A stretch of 64,000 bases of DNA. Origin: Actinopolyspora lacussalsi (GTDB taxonomy: Bacteria > Actinomycetota > Actinomycetes > Mycobacteriales > Pseudonocardiaceae). Under the pieces are notes generated by a model. That model saw only the letters and a program-made list of their open reading frames with translations. It was not told where the DNA came from and searched no databases. The DNA lies in contig JAURUC010000001.1 of the NCBI GenBank assembly GCA_030803735.1, positions 524,501 to 588,500 on the forward strand. Reading direction: 5' to 3'. Numbering within the stretch: position 1 is the stretch's first letter; each line of letters opens with the position of its first letter. The position numbers were made by a program, and so were the translations under genes. Shown here one piece after another: positions 44,307-53,723 of the stretch.

Positions 44307-44367
44307 ATAGTGCCCGTGCGGCGAGCGACCCGCCGTGCACGACGGACCTCACCACCGGGTTCTCCGC

Positions 44368-46353
44368 CTACGTGCCCAGTTCCACGGTCGCGCCCTCCCG
44401 GCGGAACACCGGCACCGTCTCCAGCGGGGCCCCGACCGTGATCGTGGTGCCGCCGTCGAACGTCCGCCCGTCCCAGGCGCCGACCCACCTGTCGCCGCGC
44501 GGCAGCCGTACCGAGCGCTCCCGCGCGCCGTACTCGGTCACCGGCGCCACCAGCACGTCCGGCCCCAGCAGGAACTGGTCCTCGACGTCCCACACCCGCT
44601 CGTCACCCGGATAGTCGACGAACAACGGGCGCATCGGCGGCAGACCGCGTTCGTGCGCCACACGCATCTGCTCCATCAGGTACGGCCGGAGCCGCTCCCG
44701 GAGGAACAGCGTCTCGCGGATCGACTCGTAGGCCTGTTCCCCGAACGACCACACCTCGTTGGGGCCACCGGTCATCTCCGGCCCCAGCGGCATACGCGGA
44801 TCACGGTTTCCGTGCAGCCGGAACAGCGGGCAGAACACCCCGTACTGGAACCACCGCACCACCAGCTCCCGGAAGTACTCCGAATCCGGATCGCCACCGT
44901 GGAACCCGCCGATGTCCGTGGTCCACCAGGGAATCCCGGACAACGCGACGTTCAACCCGGCACGCACCTGAGCCCGCAGCGATTCGAAGGTGGCGTCGAT
45001 GTCGCCGGACCACAGGGCCGCACCGTAGCGTTGACTGCCGGCCCACGCGGAACGGCACAGTGACACGATCTCGGTCTCACCCTCCTCCCGCATCCCGTCG
45101 TGGAATCCCTGGGCGTGCCGCAGCGGATACAGGTTGAACACCTCCCTGCCCGGCCCCTCCGCGAACCGCAGGTTCTCCGGAGTACCCGGGCGGATCTCCG
45201 GTTCACAGGCGTCCAACCACCAAACCCGCACTCCCAGTTCGTAGTAGTGCTCCCGCGCCCGGTCCCAGACGAACCGTCGCGCCCGGGGGTTCGTGGCGTC
45301 GTAGAAGGCCACCGGCATCTCGACGTCGAACCCCTTGTCCCGCCACGGCGCGTGGTACGGGACCCCGGCCTCGGTCTCGACCAGCAACCCCTCCCGGCTC
45401 ATTCGCTCGAAGTTCTCGCTGAGCGGGTTGACCGAGGGCCAGATCGAGACCATCAGGCGCACTCCGGCCTCGTCGAGCTCGCGCAGCATGGCCGCCGGGT
45501 CCGGGTACTCGGCCGGATCGAACTTCCACTCGCCCAGGTGGGGCCAGTGGAAGAAGTCCGAGACGATCACCGACAGCGGCAGCCCGCGACGGCGGTACTC
45601 CCGGACCACCTCCAGCAGTTCCTCCTGGGAGCGGTACCGCAGTTTGCTCTGCCAGAATCCGGCGGCCCACTCCGGCAGCATCGGGGGCCGGCCGGTGACC
45701 TCGGTGTAGTTGCCCAGCAGATCGGCCGGTGTTCGGCCGGTGGTGACCCAGTAGTCCAGCTGCCTGGTGCTGTCGGCCACCCACCTGGTCCCGTTGTGCG
45801 CGAACTCCACCCTGCCGACCGCCGGGTTGTTCCACAGAAAGCCGTATCCCCTGCTCGAGAGCAGGAAGGGAATGGAGACCTCCGCGTTGCGCTGCACCAG
45901 ATCCAGCACGGTCCCCTTCTGGTCGAGCAGTCCGTGCGTGTGCTGCCCCAGCCCGTAGATCCGCTCCCCGTCGTAGGCCCGGAAGCACTGCTCCATGCGC
46001 CTGCTGCTGCCGGAGCTGGACCCGTAGAGCCGCGGCCCGGGCCACCAGAAGTGCGCGGGTTGCTCCGCCAGCAGTTCGCCGCCGTCGTTCGCGTCGACGA
46101 AACGCAGCATTCCCGCCGTGTCGATCTCGGCGGTCAGGGAACCGTTGGTGATCCTGGCGAGGGAGTCCCCGATGGTGATCCCGGGAGCCTCGCCGGAGTC
46201 GGGACGTTCGACGAGCGCCCCGGGAAGGTCGTCGACCACCGGAGCGAATCCGGCTCGTACCCGCAGGCTGTCCCGCCCCCAGGGTTCGATCCGAACGGTT
46301 TCCTGACCGTGGGTCCACTCCAATGCCCCGTCGCTCTCGTGGGCACCTCGCAT
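44368..46353 (-). CDS. GH31 alpha-glycosidase, alpha-xylosidase-like
   Basis: The 661-residue intracellular enzyme (no signal peptide) has the barrel sequence MLPEWAAGFWQSKLRYRSQE, nucleophile Asp381 in VRVWWLDACEPE and acid/base Asp451 in ALWSGDIDATFESL. The WWLDACEPE form, rather than the WIDMNE of alpha-glucosidases, favours alpha-xylosidase or a related specificity. The start at 46353 is preferred: GGAAGGCGG precedes it and family homology begins at EWTHGQETVRIEPWG. A longer reading frame starts at 46494, overlapping the permease stop, so 47 extra N-terminal residues are possible. It is the last gene of the ABC transporter operon and would act on the imported oligosaccharide. Confidence 0.9.
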   Translation of the reverse strand: MRGAHESDGALEWTHGQETVRIEPWGRDSLRVRAGFAPVVDDLPGALVERPDSGEAPGITIGDSLARITNGSLTAEIDTAGMLRFVDANDGGELLAEQPAHFWWPGPRLYGSSSGSSRRMEQCFRAYDGERIYGLGQHTHGLLDQKGTVLDLVQRNAEVSIPFLLSSRGYGFLWNNPAVGRVEFAHNGTRWVADSTRQLDYWVTTGRTPADLLGNYTEVTGRPPMLPEWAAGFWQSKLRYRSQEELLEVVREYRRRGLPLSVIVSDFFHWPHLGEWKFDPAEYPDPAAMLRELDEAGVRLMVSIWPSVNPLSENFERMSREGLLVETEAGVPYHAPWRDKGFDVEMPVAFYDATNPRARRFVWDRAREHYYELGVRVWWLDACEPEIRPGTPENLRFAEGPGREVFNLYPLRHAQGFHDGMREEGETEIVSLCRSAWAGSQRYGAALWSGDIDATFESLRAQVRAGLNVALSGIPWWTTDIGGFHGGDPDSEYFRELVVRWFQYGVFCPLFRLHGNRDPRMPLGPEMTGGPNEVWSFGEQAYESIRETLFLRERLRPYLMEQMRVAHERGLPPMRPLFVDYPGDERVWDVEDQFLLGPDVLVAPVTEYGARERSVRLPRGDRWVGAWDGRTFDGGTTITVGAPLETVPVFRREGATVELGT

Positions 46354-46490
46354 GATTCCGCCTTCCTGTAGCCGTGGTCGATCGGGTCCTTGCCTGATCC
46401 GCGGGACCGGAAGAACCCCGTCGTGTCGGAGGAACTCCGCGAACCTGTCGCCGGGGACGCGGAACGATCCGCTTCCGAACCTCGCGAACG

Positions 46491-47309
46491 TCATTCCTTC
46501 ACTCCGCCCCCGGTGATTCCCGCCGCGACGTAGCGTTGTGCCGTCAGCAGCAGGACGGCGGCGGGAATGGAGGCGAGTACCGCGGTGGCCATGACGCCGT
46601 TCCAGTTCGTCGTCTGGTTCCCCACGAAGCGATAGATCCCCACCGTGATCGGTTGAATGGTGTTGCCGGTGGTGAAGCTGACGGCGAACAGGAAGTCGGC
46701 CCAGGCGAACAGGAAGCTGAACAGCCCTGCCGTGATCACCGCGTTGCGGCACACCGGTAGCACCACGGAGCCGAAAGTGCGCCACTGGCCGCAACCGTCG
46801 ACCCGGGCCGCCTCGATCAGCTCACCGGGGACGCCGCTCATGAAGGTGCGCAGTATCAGCACCGCGAACGGTACGGTCAGCGTCGAATCGGCGAGGATCA
46901 TGCCGGGATAGCTGTCCAGCAGCCCGACCCCGCTGAAGATCGGATACAGCGAGTTGGCCATCACGATGCCGGGAACCATCTGCACCAGCAGCACGACCAG
47001 CACCAGTGCGAGCGTGCCGCGCAGCCGGAACCGCGCGAGGGCGTAGGCGGCCGGTGCGCTCACCAGCAGCGTGAACACCACGGTGCCCAACGCGATCACC
47101 AGGCTGGTCGCCAGATGCGAGCCCTGGGTGCGGAGGGCCTCGGCATAGCCGCTCCAGGTCGGGTCGAACGGGAACCAGGCGGGCGGTGTCCGCAGCAACG
47201 CGTCGCTGCTCTGCAGCGAAACGTTGATCATCCAGTAGACCGGTGCCAGGAACACGAGCACCAGCAGGACCCCGACCACGGTGTTGCCGACGCGTCGCGT
47301 GGTAGTCAT
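46491..47309 (-). CDS. Carbohydrate ABC transporter permease (MalG type)
   Basis: The 272-residue protein has six hydrophobic segments and the cytoplasmic EAA loop ELIEAARVDGCGQWRTFGSV, which docks to the ATPase. The second transmembrane subunit is encoded directly upstream with a 4-base overlap. No ATPase gene is present, so a shared MsiK-type ATPase probably energises it, as usual in actinobacterial CUT1 systems. Confidence 0.93.
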   Translation of the reverse strand: MTTTRRVGNTVVGVLLVLVFLAPVYWMINVSLQSSDALLRTPPAWFPFDPTWSGYAEALRTQGSHLATSLVIALGTVVFTLLVSAPAAYALARFRLRGTLALVLVVLLVQMVPGIVMANSLYPIFSGVGLLDSYPGMILADSTLTVPFAVLILRTFMSGVPGELIEAARVDGCGQWRTFGSVVLPVCRNAVITAGLFSFLFAWADFLFAVSFTTGNTIQPITVGIYRFVGNQTTNWNGVMATAVLASIPAAVLLLTAQRYVAAGITGGGVKE

Positions 47310-48277
47310 CCTCGCTCCCCTTGTGAGCTGAACGTGTTCCGGATGGAACGCAGGTACAACAACGCGAACACCAGCGCGATCACGATGAGTAAGTTGCCCA
47401 CCGCAGCTCCCTGTCCGAAGTCGAACTCCTCGAACGACAGGGCGAACGACCAGGTGGTCAGCGTTTCACTGGCGTTCGCGGGGCCACCGCCGGTGAGAAT
47501 CATGATCATGTCGAACACCTTGAGGGTGTAGATCAGCCCCAGCATCAGCACGATGGCGATCACGGGGCGCAGCAGCGGAAGGGTGATCATCCGGAACCGT
47601 TGCCACGGTCCCGCCCCGTCCAGGGCGGCGGCCTCGTAGAGCGAAGCGGGTACAGCCTGCAGTCCGCTGTGCAGGATGACCAGGTTGAACGGCACCCCGA
47701 CCCAGATGTTGGCGATGATCGCCGAGGTCAGTGCGTACTGGGTACTGGAGAGCCAGGGGATCGGATCCGAGATCAGGTGCAGCCCCAGCAGCAGCTGGTT
47801 GAGCACCCCGAACCCCTCGTCGTAGATCCAGCGGAACACCGCGCCGGAAACAACCAGCGGCAACAACCACGGCAGCAGCATCAGGCCGCGCAACGTTCCG
47901 CTGAGCGGGAAACGCCGCTGGAAGAACACCGCGAGCCCCAGCCCGATCACGAACTGGAACAACAACGATCCCGTGGTGAACAGGGCCGTGTTCAGCACCG
48001 CTCTGCCGAAGATCGGATCGGTGACCAGCGCGATGTAGTTGTCCAGCCCCACGAAGGGGGAACCGCCCTCGTAGAACGAGGCGACGGTCCACTCCTGGAA
48101 GCTCATCGTCAGGTTCCGCAGTACCGGATAGCAGAAGAACAGCAGGAGGAACAGCATCATCGGCAGGACGAAGGTCCACTGGACCAGACGCTCGCCGTGG
48201 CCGCCCGGTTTCCGGTTGGCGTGTCGCGGCCGACTGGTTCCGCTCGTCGTTCGCGTATTCGTCGTCATGGCAACCAT
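47306..48277 (-). CDS. Carbohydrate ABC transporter permease (MalF type)
   Basis: The 323-residue inner-membrane protein has an Arg-rich N-terminal tail, the first hydrophobic segment WTFVLPMMLFLLLFFCYPVL, and the EAA loop SLYEAAALDGAGPWQRFRMI. It forms the channel with the MalG-type subunit. The start is either 48277 or 48268 (Met4); neither has a clear ribosome binding site. It begins 20 bases after the binding-protein gene. Confidence 0.93.
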   Translation of the reverse strand: MVAMTTNTRTTSGTSRPRHANRKPGGHGERLVQWTFVLPMMLFLLLFFCYPVLRNLTMSFQEWTVASFYEGGSPFVGLDNYIALVTDPIFGRAVLNTALFTTGSLLFQFVIGLGLAVFFQRRFPLSGTLRGLMLLPWLLPLVVSGAVFRWIYDEGFGVLNQLLLGLHLISDPIPWLSSTQYALTSAIIANIWVGVPFNLVILHSGLQAVPASLYEAAALDGAGPWQRFRMITLPLLRPVIAIVLMLGLIYTLKVFDMIMILTGGGPANASETLTTWSFALSFEEFDFGQGAAVGNLLIVIALVFALLYLRSIRNTFSSQGERG

Positions 48278-48296
48278 CCACTCGACACCGTCGACG

Positions 48297-49493
48297 TCAG
48301 TCCGCGTTCGCCGCGATGCGTGCCGCCCGTTCCAATGCTTCTCGCGGACTGGTCGATCCCGCGATCGTGGCCTGGATCGCGTCGGCCAACCCCTGTGAGA
48401 CCTCGCGGTAGCGCGGTCCCAGCTCGGCGGTGCGGGCCCGGCCGGTTGCCACCTCCTCGACGAACGGTTTCATGACCGGACGGTCCGCGGCGTACTGCTC
48501 GGCCACCTTCGTGCGTGCCGGTACGTAGGCGTGGTCGCTCGTCCAATCCAGCATGTTGTCCCGCTCGAGCATGCAGCCCAGCACCCGAGCGGCATCGCGC
48601 TGCCGCTCCGGGGTCGTCTCCGGGATCGCGCCGACCTCACCACCCAGCGGCACCTTCGGGGCGATGTCCGTACTCGGCGTCGGGAGCGTGACGATGCCGT
48701 AGTCCACCCCGGAATCATCCAATGAGGACAACGACCAGGAGCCGTTGATCATCATCGCGGCGTTTCCACCGGCGAAGCGGTCGATGACGTCGTTCTGGTT
48801 CCAGTTGACCACCGATCTCGATGCCAGGCCGTCCTCGACCAAACCGGCCCAGAACTCCAGCGCCTGGACGGACCGCCGCGAGTCCAGGGAGTCGAGCGAG
48901 CCTCCGTTGCTCCACAGGAAGGGTTCGAACTGCCAGGATCCCTCTTCGGAGGCGAGCGCCGAGAACGCGATTCCGTGGGTCGAGCCCTCGGTCAACTCCC
49001 CGGCCGCGCTTCGCATCTCCTGCCAGGTTTCCGGTGGCTCCAGTCCGGCCCGTTCGAACATGGTGCGGTTGTAGAACAGCGCGAGCCCGTTCACCCCGGG
49101 TGCCAGGCCGTAGAGCTTTCCCCGGTAGCTGCCGGCTTCGACGATGCCGGGGTAGAACCCCTCGCCGCTGAGCCCGTACTGGCTCAGCTCGGTGAGCGCT
49201 CCCGTTTTGGCCACGGTCTTCAGATCGGGGTTGTCCACGAACAGCAGATCGGGAAGGGAATGGGCCGTGGCGTCCCGGAGGACCTTGGGCATGAGCTGAT
49301 CGACCGGGACGTTCTGCCTGCGGATGCGCAGCCCGAACCGTTCGGCGCACCGGTCCAGCACCGAACGGAACTGGCGACCTGCCTCGGCGCTGGTGTAGTG
49401 GTCGAGCTCGACGACCACGTCAGCGGGCCGGGAGCTCACCCCGCCCGTGCAGCCCGCGGTGACCAACAGCAGCGCCAGGCCGAAGGTGACCAT
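48297..49493 (-). CDS. Sugar ABC transporter substrate-binding lipoprotein
   Basis: The 398-residue protein is the extracellular sugar receptor. It starts with a short lipoprotein signal MVTFGLALLLVTAGC, with Cys15 as the lipid-anchored residue. Extracellular solute-binding family 1 features include GLAPGVNGLALFYNRTMFER, PETWQEMRSAAGELTEGSTH and AAMMINGSWSLSSL. The frame is open to 49805, but the LacI-type operator at 49608-49621 would then be inside the gene, and the upstream codons look non-coding. So 49493 is the better start, although its n-region is short and its ribosome site is weak. Confidence 0.88.
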   Translation of the reverse strand: MVTFGLALLLVTAGCTGGVSSRPADVVVELDHYTSAEAGRQFRSVLDRCAERFGLRIRRQNVPVDQLMPKVLRDATAHSLPDLLFVDNPDLKTVAKTGALTELSQYGLSGEGFYPGIVEAGSYRGKLYGLAPGVNGLALFYNRTMFERAGLEPPETWQEMRSAAGELTEGSTHGIAFSALASEEGSWQFEPFLWSNGGSLDSLDSRRSVQALEFWAGLVEDGLASRSVVNWNQNDVIDRFAGGNAAMMINGSWSLSSLDDSGVDYGIVTLPTPSTDIAPKVPLGGEVGAIPETTPERQRDAARVLGCMLERDNMLDWTSDHAYVPARTKVAEQYAADRPVMKPFVEEVATGRARTAELGPRYREVSQGLADAIQATIAGSTSPREALERAARIAANAD

Positions 49494-49607
49494 CCTGGCT
49501 CTCGGACGGGGCCACCGGGGACCGCGTGCCCCGTGCCCGTCCGAGCCCGCCGTGGCCCTTCCGCTCTCCGCCGAACGGTCGATTCCGCTTCCTCCGAAGC
49601 GAGGTTG

Positions 49608-49621
49608 TCGAAGCGATTCGA
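49608..49621. promoter_or_regulatory. LacI-type operator copy 1 (one mismatch)
   Basis: TCGAAGCGATTCGA matches the perfect palindrome at 50030 in 13 of 14 bases. It lies about 115 bases upstream of the sugar-binding lipoprotein start, a normal operator position. Confidence 0.7.
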
Positions 49622-49849
49622 TTATGCTTGCCGGTAATCGCACCGTTGCCACCTTCTTCCGGTCCCGTGGCGTTCCTGTCGGTCGCGAGGTGCCGTGGTT
49701 CCGTCGCCTCGTCCGCTCGGGGGAGCGTGCGAGGCCCCGAGCCCGCGTTCCCGCTCGCTCGGGCGTCACCGGCATGTTCTCCTCGCCGCTGGGGCGGAAG
49801 CTCAACGGCGCTCACGTCGGTGGGAGGTTTCGGTGTCCGCGAACCCTGT

Positions 49850-49992
49850 CGTGGCGGGTGCGTCCAGCGGTGAACACCCCGACCCGCACGGTCGCCCGTG
49901 TCCTCCGGGGTGAACCGCTCTCCGCCGGCGTCGGAGGACGTGGTGCTCATCGGTGTACCGGCTTGTCGGGCGAGATCGGCGACCGTTGGCAT
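49850..49992 (-). pseudogene. Remnant of a LacI-family regulator
   Basis: From an ATG at 49992 the translation MPTVADLARQAGTPMSTTSS matches the LacI HTH start (xTVxDVAxxAGVSxxTVS) and goes on GGERFTPEDTGDR, like the usual VSPETRxR. After about 40 residues all resemblance is lost: no hinge helix or sugar-binding domain follows, and the frame runs into the transporter promoter. The normal gene is about 330-350 codons, so this is a truncated fossil. Its position just below a perfect LacI-type palindrome supports the assignment. Confidence 0.5.
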
Positions 49993-50029
49993 AAGTTGTT
50001 CTCATCCGCACCGAACGAACTTCCGCTTT

Positions 50030-50043
50030 TCGAAGCGCTTCGA
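50030..50043. promoter_or_regulatory. LacI-type operator copy 2 (perfect palindrome)
   Basis: TCGAAGCGCTTCGA is a perfect 14-bp palindrome with the central CG typical of LacI-family sites. It lies 38 bases upstream of the LacI remnant start, where an autoregulatory operator is expected. Confidence 0.7.
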
Positions 50044-50307
50044 CAGCACAGTAGACAGTGATCGGCATCACGTCAATGGAGAGTCGTGTCGAATGGCGCT
50101 GGACGTCGACCGATCGCTCGTCCGGAAACGCGTCACGACTCAGGTAGAGCCGTGGGAGCCACCGGACCACCGTGGAGCGGTCGGTGGCTCCGTGAGCCGG
50201 AGGAGGCGCCGCTCGTCGAGCAGCTGGGCGCCGGAGGTGGGAGTGCGGTGCGTCAGCTCGGGAAGGGCCGTCGCCGGGTCACACCCGCCCCGCGCCGAGA
50301 GGTGCGA

Positions 50308-51516
50308 TCACGCCGCGGTCTCCGAGGAACCCGACTTCGACGTGAGCTGGGTGACCACGGCCAGCGTCCCCATGACCGCCACGGTGGCCAGCCCGATGGC
50401 GAGCGAGGGAACCGTGTGGCCGAGTACCAGGCCGATGACACCGATCACGACCAGCCCCGTCGCCGCCACGTAACGGGCGCGGGCCACCGAACCGGTTCGT
50501 GAACGCAGGAACAGGATGTTGCCGGCCAGATAGACCAGTGGACCCCCTACAGTGGTCAGCACCACCGCCGGGTCGGTCTCGGCATGGCTGATGCGCAGTT
50601 CGATCGAGACGGCCACGACGATCGCACCCGCCACCATCAGCGCGTGGGCGTAGGCGAACGCCGAACGCAGCGCACTGGTGCTCGCGTCGCCCCGACTGGC
50701 CTGCGTGTCCTGCCCGGCCAGCGCGAAGTAGGCCCACCACAGCACGAACAGTCCGACGAAACCGAGCAGTGTGGCCACGACCGCGCGGACGGTGATCGGC
50801 TCCAGTTCGGAGAGCGTGAACCCCATGATCAGGATGGACTCACCCAGCGCGATGATGAACACGCCACGGTTGCGCTCGGCGAGGTGTTCCGGGTCGGTGG
50901 GCCAGGTGTGCATCGGCGCCGTTCCCAGACCGGGGAAGCGGAACTCGAATCGTGGTGCCGCCACGTCCACGACCAGCGCGACCAGCCAGACGACCAGTCG
51001 TGCGGTGGGGTCGAGAAACGCGCCGACGAGCCAGAGCACGCCTGCCGAAGCGCTCCAGGCGAGCAGGTTCGTGTAGTTCTTCCCGAGTACGTGCCCACGC
51101 AGCGCCACGGCCATGAACGCCGCGCGCCCGACCTGGGCGCCCACGTAGCAGGCGGCGAACAACAGGCCGTCCTCGGCGAAGGCGTGCGGCAACCCGAGCG
51201 ACATGCCCAGCGCGGCGAGCATCAGCAGTCCGTTGAGGACCCGAACGAGCCCACTGCTCGGATCCAGCCAGTTCATCGCCCAGGCCGAGTAGTTCCAGGC
51301 CCACCACACGGCCCCGAAGAGCAGGGCCACCTCCAGCACTCCCAGCCAGCTCAGGTGGGACAGCAGCGTGTGCGACACCTGGACGATCGCGAAGACGTAT
51401 ACCAGGTCGAAGAAGAGCTCGATCGGCGCGACCTCGGAGCGCCGCGCACCCTCCTGACGCATCAGACGTGGTTGTGGTCGTGCTGCTGGCGGGGGAGTGG
51501 GCTCCTGCTGGCTCAC
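50308..51516 (-). CDS. LtrA-like (low temperature requirement A) membrane protein
   Basis: The 402-residue integral membrane protein has about 10-12 hydrophobic segments. The family signature is near the N-terminus: SEVAPIELFFDLVYVFAIVQ. Later landmarks are WWAWNYSAWAMNWLDPSS and AERNRGVFIIALGESILIMG, with the conserved ERxxxFxIIxLGES block. The biochemical role of LtrA proteins is not established. It is monocistronic. Confidence 0.93.
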   Translation of the reverse strand: MSQQEPTPPPAARPQPRLMRQEGARRSEVAPIELFFDLVYVFAIVQVSHTLLSHLSWLGVLEVALLFGAVWWAWNYSAWAMNWLDPSSGLVRVLNGLLMLAALGMSLGLPHAFAEDGLLFAACYVGAQVGRAAFMAVALRGHVLGKNYTNLLAWSASAGVLWLVGAFLDPTARLVVWLVALVVDVAAPRFEFRFPGLGTAPMHTWPTDPEHLAERNRGVFIIALGESILIMGFTLSELEPITVRAVVATLLGFVGLFVLWWAYFALAGQDTQASRGDASTSALRSAFAYAHALMVAGAIVVAVSIELRISHAETDPAVVLTTVGGPLVYLAGNILFLRSRTGSVARARYVAATGLVVIGVIGLVLGHTVPSLAIGLATVAVMGTLAVVTQLTSKSGSSETAA

Positions 51517-51644
51517 TGGTTCCTTCCCGAAGTCGGTCCGCTCGTGTCAACGGGCATTCTAAATTGCTCCCGTCATCGGCCCGGACACCTGCGGAGCCCG
51601 CCGTGTCTCCGTCGTCCTCGCGGTCTCCGACTCCCACGCATCGC

Positions 51645-52856
51645 TCATCGCCGTGCCGAGTGGCCCGTGGTGGTGTCACCCTGCTGGCCGAGCTCGGTGA
51701 TGGTCGTTACCGGCTTGCCGATCTGCGAGCGCGCCACAAGGCGGTGCATGCCGGGTAGCCGGGACAGACCGAGCACGATCCGGCGCAGTGTCAGTTGCGC
51801 GGTCGTGTGTGGCAGGAACCAGCGCACGCCGCCGCGCGCGGTCCGCTGCTTCTCCTCGACCACCGGTCGCCACACCCGTTCGTAGTCCCCGAGTCCGTCC
51901 TCGATCGATGCGGCACGCCGCAGTCGGTCGGCGAGTACGTACGCACCGGCCAGTCCCAGTGAGGCACCCTGGCCCGCCAGCAGCGACACTGCGTGGCAGG
52001 CATCACCGACCAATACCACGCGACCGCGGTGCCAGCGGGACGTCTCGATCTGCGCGACCTGGTCGTAGTACACGTCCTCGGACGGCGGGCAATGGGCCAG
52101 CGCCTCGGGAACGAGCCACTCCAGCGAACCGTAGTCGTCGAGCAGCGCGGCGTGGCGGTCGGTGGGCAGCGTGGGATCGCCCGTGCGGTGGACGGCGAAC
52201 ACCGCGACCCTGTCGTCGCGCAGGCCGTACAGCCCGATCTGGCGGTCGACGGTGTCGGTGAGGCAGTAACGATCCTCCAGACGGGCGCGGATCTCTGGGG
52301 AGTGGAAGGTGAACGCGGCGGTATGGAAACCGAGATACCGCAGGTGGTTTCGTTCGTCGCCGAACACCAGCGTTCGTACCGTGGAATGAACACCGTCCGC
52401 GCCGACCAGCAGGTCCGCGTGCAGCACCCGACCGTCGCTCAGCGTCACGCTCACCCCGTCGGAACGGTTGTCGACGTGAACGGGACCGACCGAGAATCGA
52501 AGGTCCACTTCGGTGGGAAGGCTTTCCCGCAACGCCAGTTCCAGGTCCGGACGCGGGATGTTCACCATGCGACTGTTCACCGCCCGGGAGAACCGCTCGA
52601 AGTCGAGCCGAGCGCGGGTGCGGCCGTTCCGGTCGACGAGACACGCCTCCGAGACCTGGTAGCCGAGTTCGTGCAATCTCGGCAGTAATCCCATCGCCTC
52701 GGCGGCGTCGTAGCCGGGACCGAAGAAGTCCATCATGTAGCCCTGCGTGCGCGGACCGGGTGCTCGTTCCAACAGCACCACGTGCCAGCCCAGAGTGTTC
52801 AGTCGTCGCGCCAGGGTGAGTCCGGCGATGCCCGCTCCGCAGATGATCGCTTTCAC
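51645..52856 (-). CDS. FAD-dependent aromatic hydroxylase-type monooxygenase
   Basis: The 403-residue PHBH-fold flavoprotein has GxGxxG-type MKAIICGAGIAGLTLARRLN with ERA at the end of the second strand, the DG motif DLLVGADGVHSTVRTLVFG, and the GD motif RVVLVGDACHAVSLLAGQGA. Members hydroxylate aromatic compounds or inactivate antibiotics (TetX-like) with NAD(P)H. The start overlaps the TetR stop as ATGA. The pairing with a TetR repressor suggests an inducible detoxification unit. Confidence 0.9.
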   Translation of the reverse strand: MKAIICGAGIAGLTLARRLNTLGWHVVLLERAPGPRTQGYMMDFFGPGYDAAEAMGLLPRLHELGYQVSEACLVDRNGRTRARLDFERFSRAVNSRMVNIPRPDLELALRESLPTEVDLRFSVGPVHVDNRSDGVSVTLSDGRVLHADLLVGADGVHSTVRTLVFGDERNHLRYLGFHTAAFTFHSPEIRARLEDRYCLTDTVDRQIGLYGLRDDRVAVFAVHRTGDPTLPTDRHAALLDDYGSLEWLVPEALAHCPPSEDVYYDQVAQIETSRWHRGRVVLVGDACHAVSLLAGQGASLGLAGAYVLADRLRRAASIEDGLGDYERVWRPVVEEKQRTARGGVRWFLPHTTAQLTLRRIVLGLSRLPGMHRLVARSQIGKPVTTITELGQQGDTTTGHSARR

Positions 52857-53491
52857 GAGCGGTCTCCCTTCTCGGTGCTCGCGTCGCCGTCGGCGGTCTC
52901 GTCGTGTCGGTCGCCCTCGCCGTCGTGCTCGGTGGTGAGCAGCCTGCGCAGCACGGCTCGTACGCTCCCGGCGGTGAGCGCGGGGTTCAGGGCGCGGTGC
53001 ATCACCAGGCCGTCGAGGCTCGCGACCACTACCGCGGCTGTGGCTTCGGCGTCGGTGATGCCGTGTTCGGTGAATCGGCCGGTCAGTGCCGTGCGAAGCT
53101 CGGTGAGCACAGCGCTGATCCGCTCCCGCAAGCCGGGATCGCGTGTGGCGGCGAGGTAAGCCTCCACGAACAGCACCGATTCCGGATCGTTTCCACCGTA
53201 GGAATCCAGCGCGGCGAGTAGAGTCGTCAGTGCTTCGTCCGCGCTACCCACCCGCTCGAGGGCTGTCTTGAGCCACGCGGTTGCCGCACGCATCGTTCCG
53301 ATGGTCGTTTCCGTCAGCAGCGCGTCCACCGAGTCGAAGTGGTAGTGCACTATGCCGGCGGTCACTCCGGCTCGCTCGGCCACCGCGCGAGTGGTCACCC
53401 CGTTCCAGCCGCGTTCGGTGATCAGCTCCGCCGCCGCGCGCAGCAACCGTTCGCGCGCCTCGCGTCCTCGCTCCTTAGCCGTCGCGGCCAT
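52853..53491 (-). CDS. TetR-family repressor
   Basis: The 212-residue protein has an N-terminal HTH EARERLLRAAAELITERGWN then GVTTRAVAERAGVTAGIVHY-HFDS, and an all-helical ligand-binding C-terminal part. The tail is rich in Asp, Glu and Ser. It is translationally coupled to the monooxygenase and preceded by nested palindromes at 53521-53549, which it likely binds. Confidence 0.93.
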   Translation of the reverse strand: MAATAKERGREARERLLRAAAELITERGWNGVTTRAVAERAGVTAGIVHYHFDSVDALLTETTIGTMRAATAWLKTALERVGSADEALTTLLAALDSYGGNDPESVLFVEAYLAATRDPGLRERISAVLTELRTALTGRFTEHGITDAEATAAVVVASLDGLVMHRALNPALTAGSVRAVLRRLLTTEHDGEGDRHDETADGDASTEKGDRS

Positions 53492-53520
53492 GTCGGCACC
53501 ACCTGTTTCTTCCGATCATT

Positions 53521-53549
53521 TTGGGCATTCGCCTTGGGCAGATGCCCAA
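53521..53549. promoter_or_regulatory. TetR operator with nested dyads
   Basis: TTGGGCAGATGCCCAA (53534-53549) is a perfect 7-bp dyad with a 2-base spacer. A third TTGGGCAT half-site at 53521-53528 also pairs with the right arm. It lies 30-60 bases upstream of the TetR start. Confidence 0.7.
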
Positions 53550-53723
53550 TTCCGACCGTACCTCTCGGCGTGCCACTGGGTCGAGGGGCGCCCGGCGCCC
53601 GATGCGCGGCTCCGTCGAAATGCTTTGCTCGACACGTACCGGCCGGTATACGTTGTCCCGCGTGGGAAAACGCCGGAAAGGTGAACACGGAATGCGGAGC
53701 AAGGGGAGTAATTCGGGGATGGA

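Noticed and set aside
44096..44367. Small gene between ROK and GH31
   Set aside because: The stretch is made of nested inverted repeats and lies between convergent stops; it fits a terminator region.
46354..46494. N-terminal extension of GH31 to the ATG overlapping the permease stop
   Set aside because: The 47 residues show no resemblance to GH31 N-termini, and a better ribosome site precedes the internal ATG at 46353; it remains possible.
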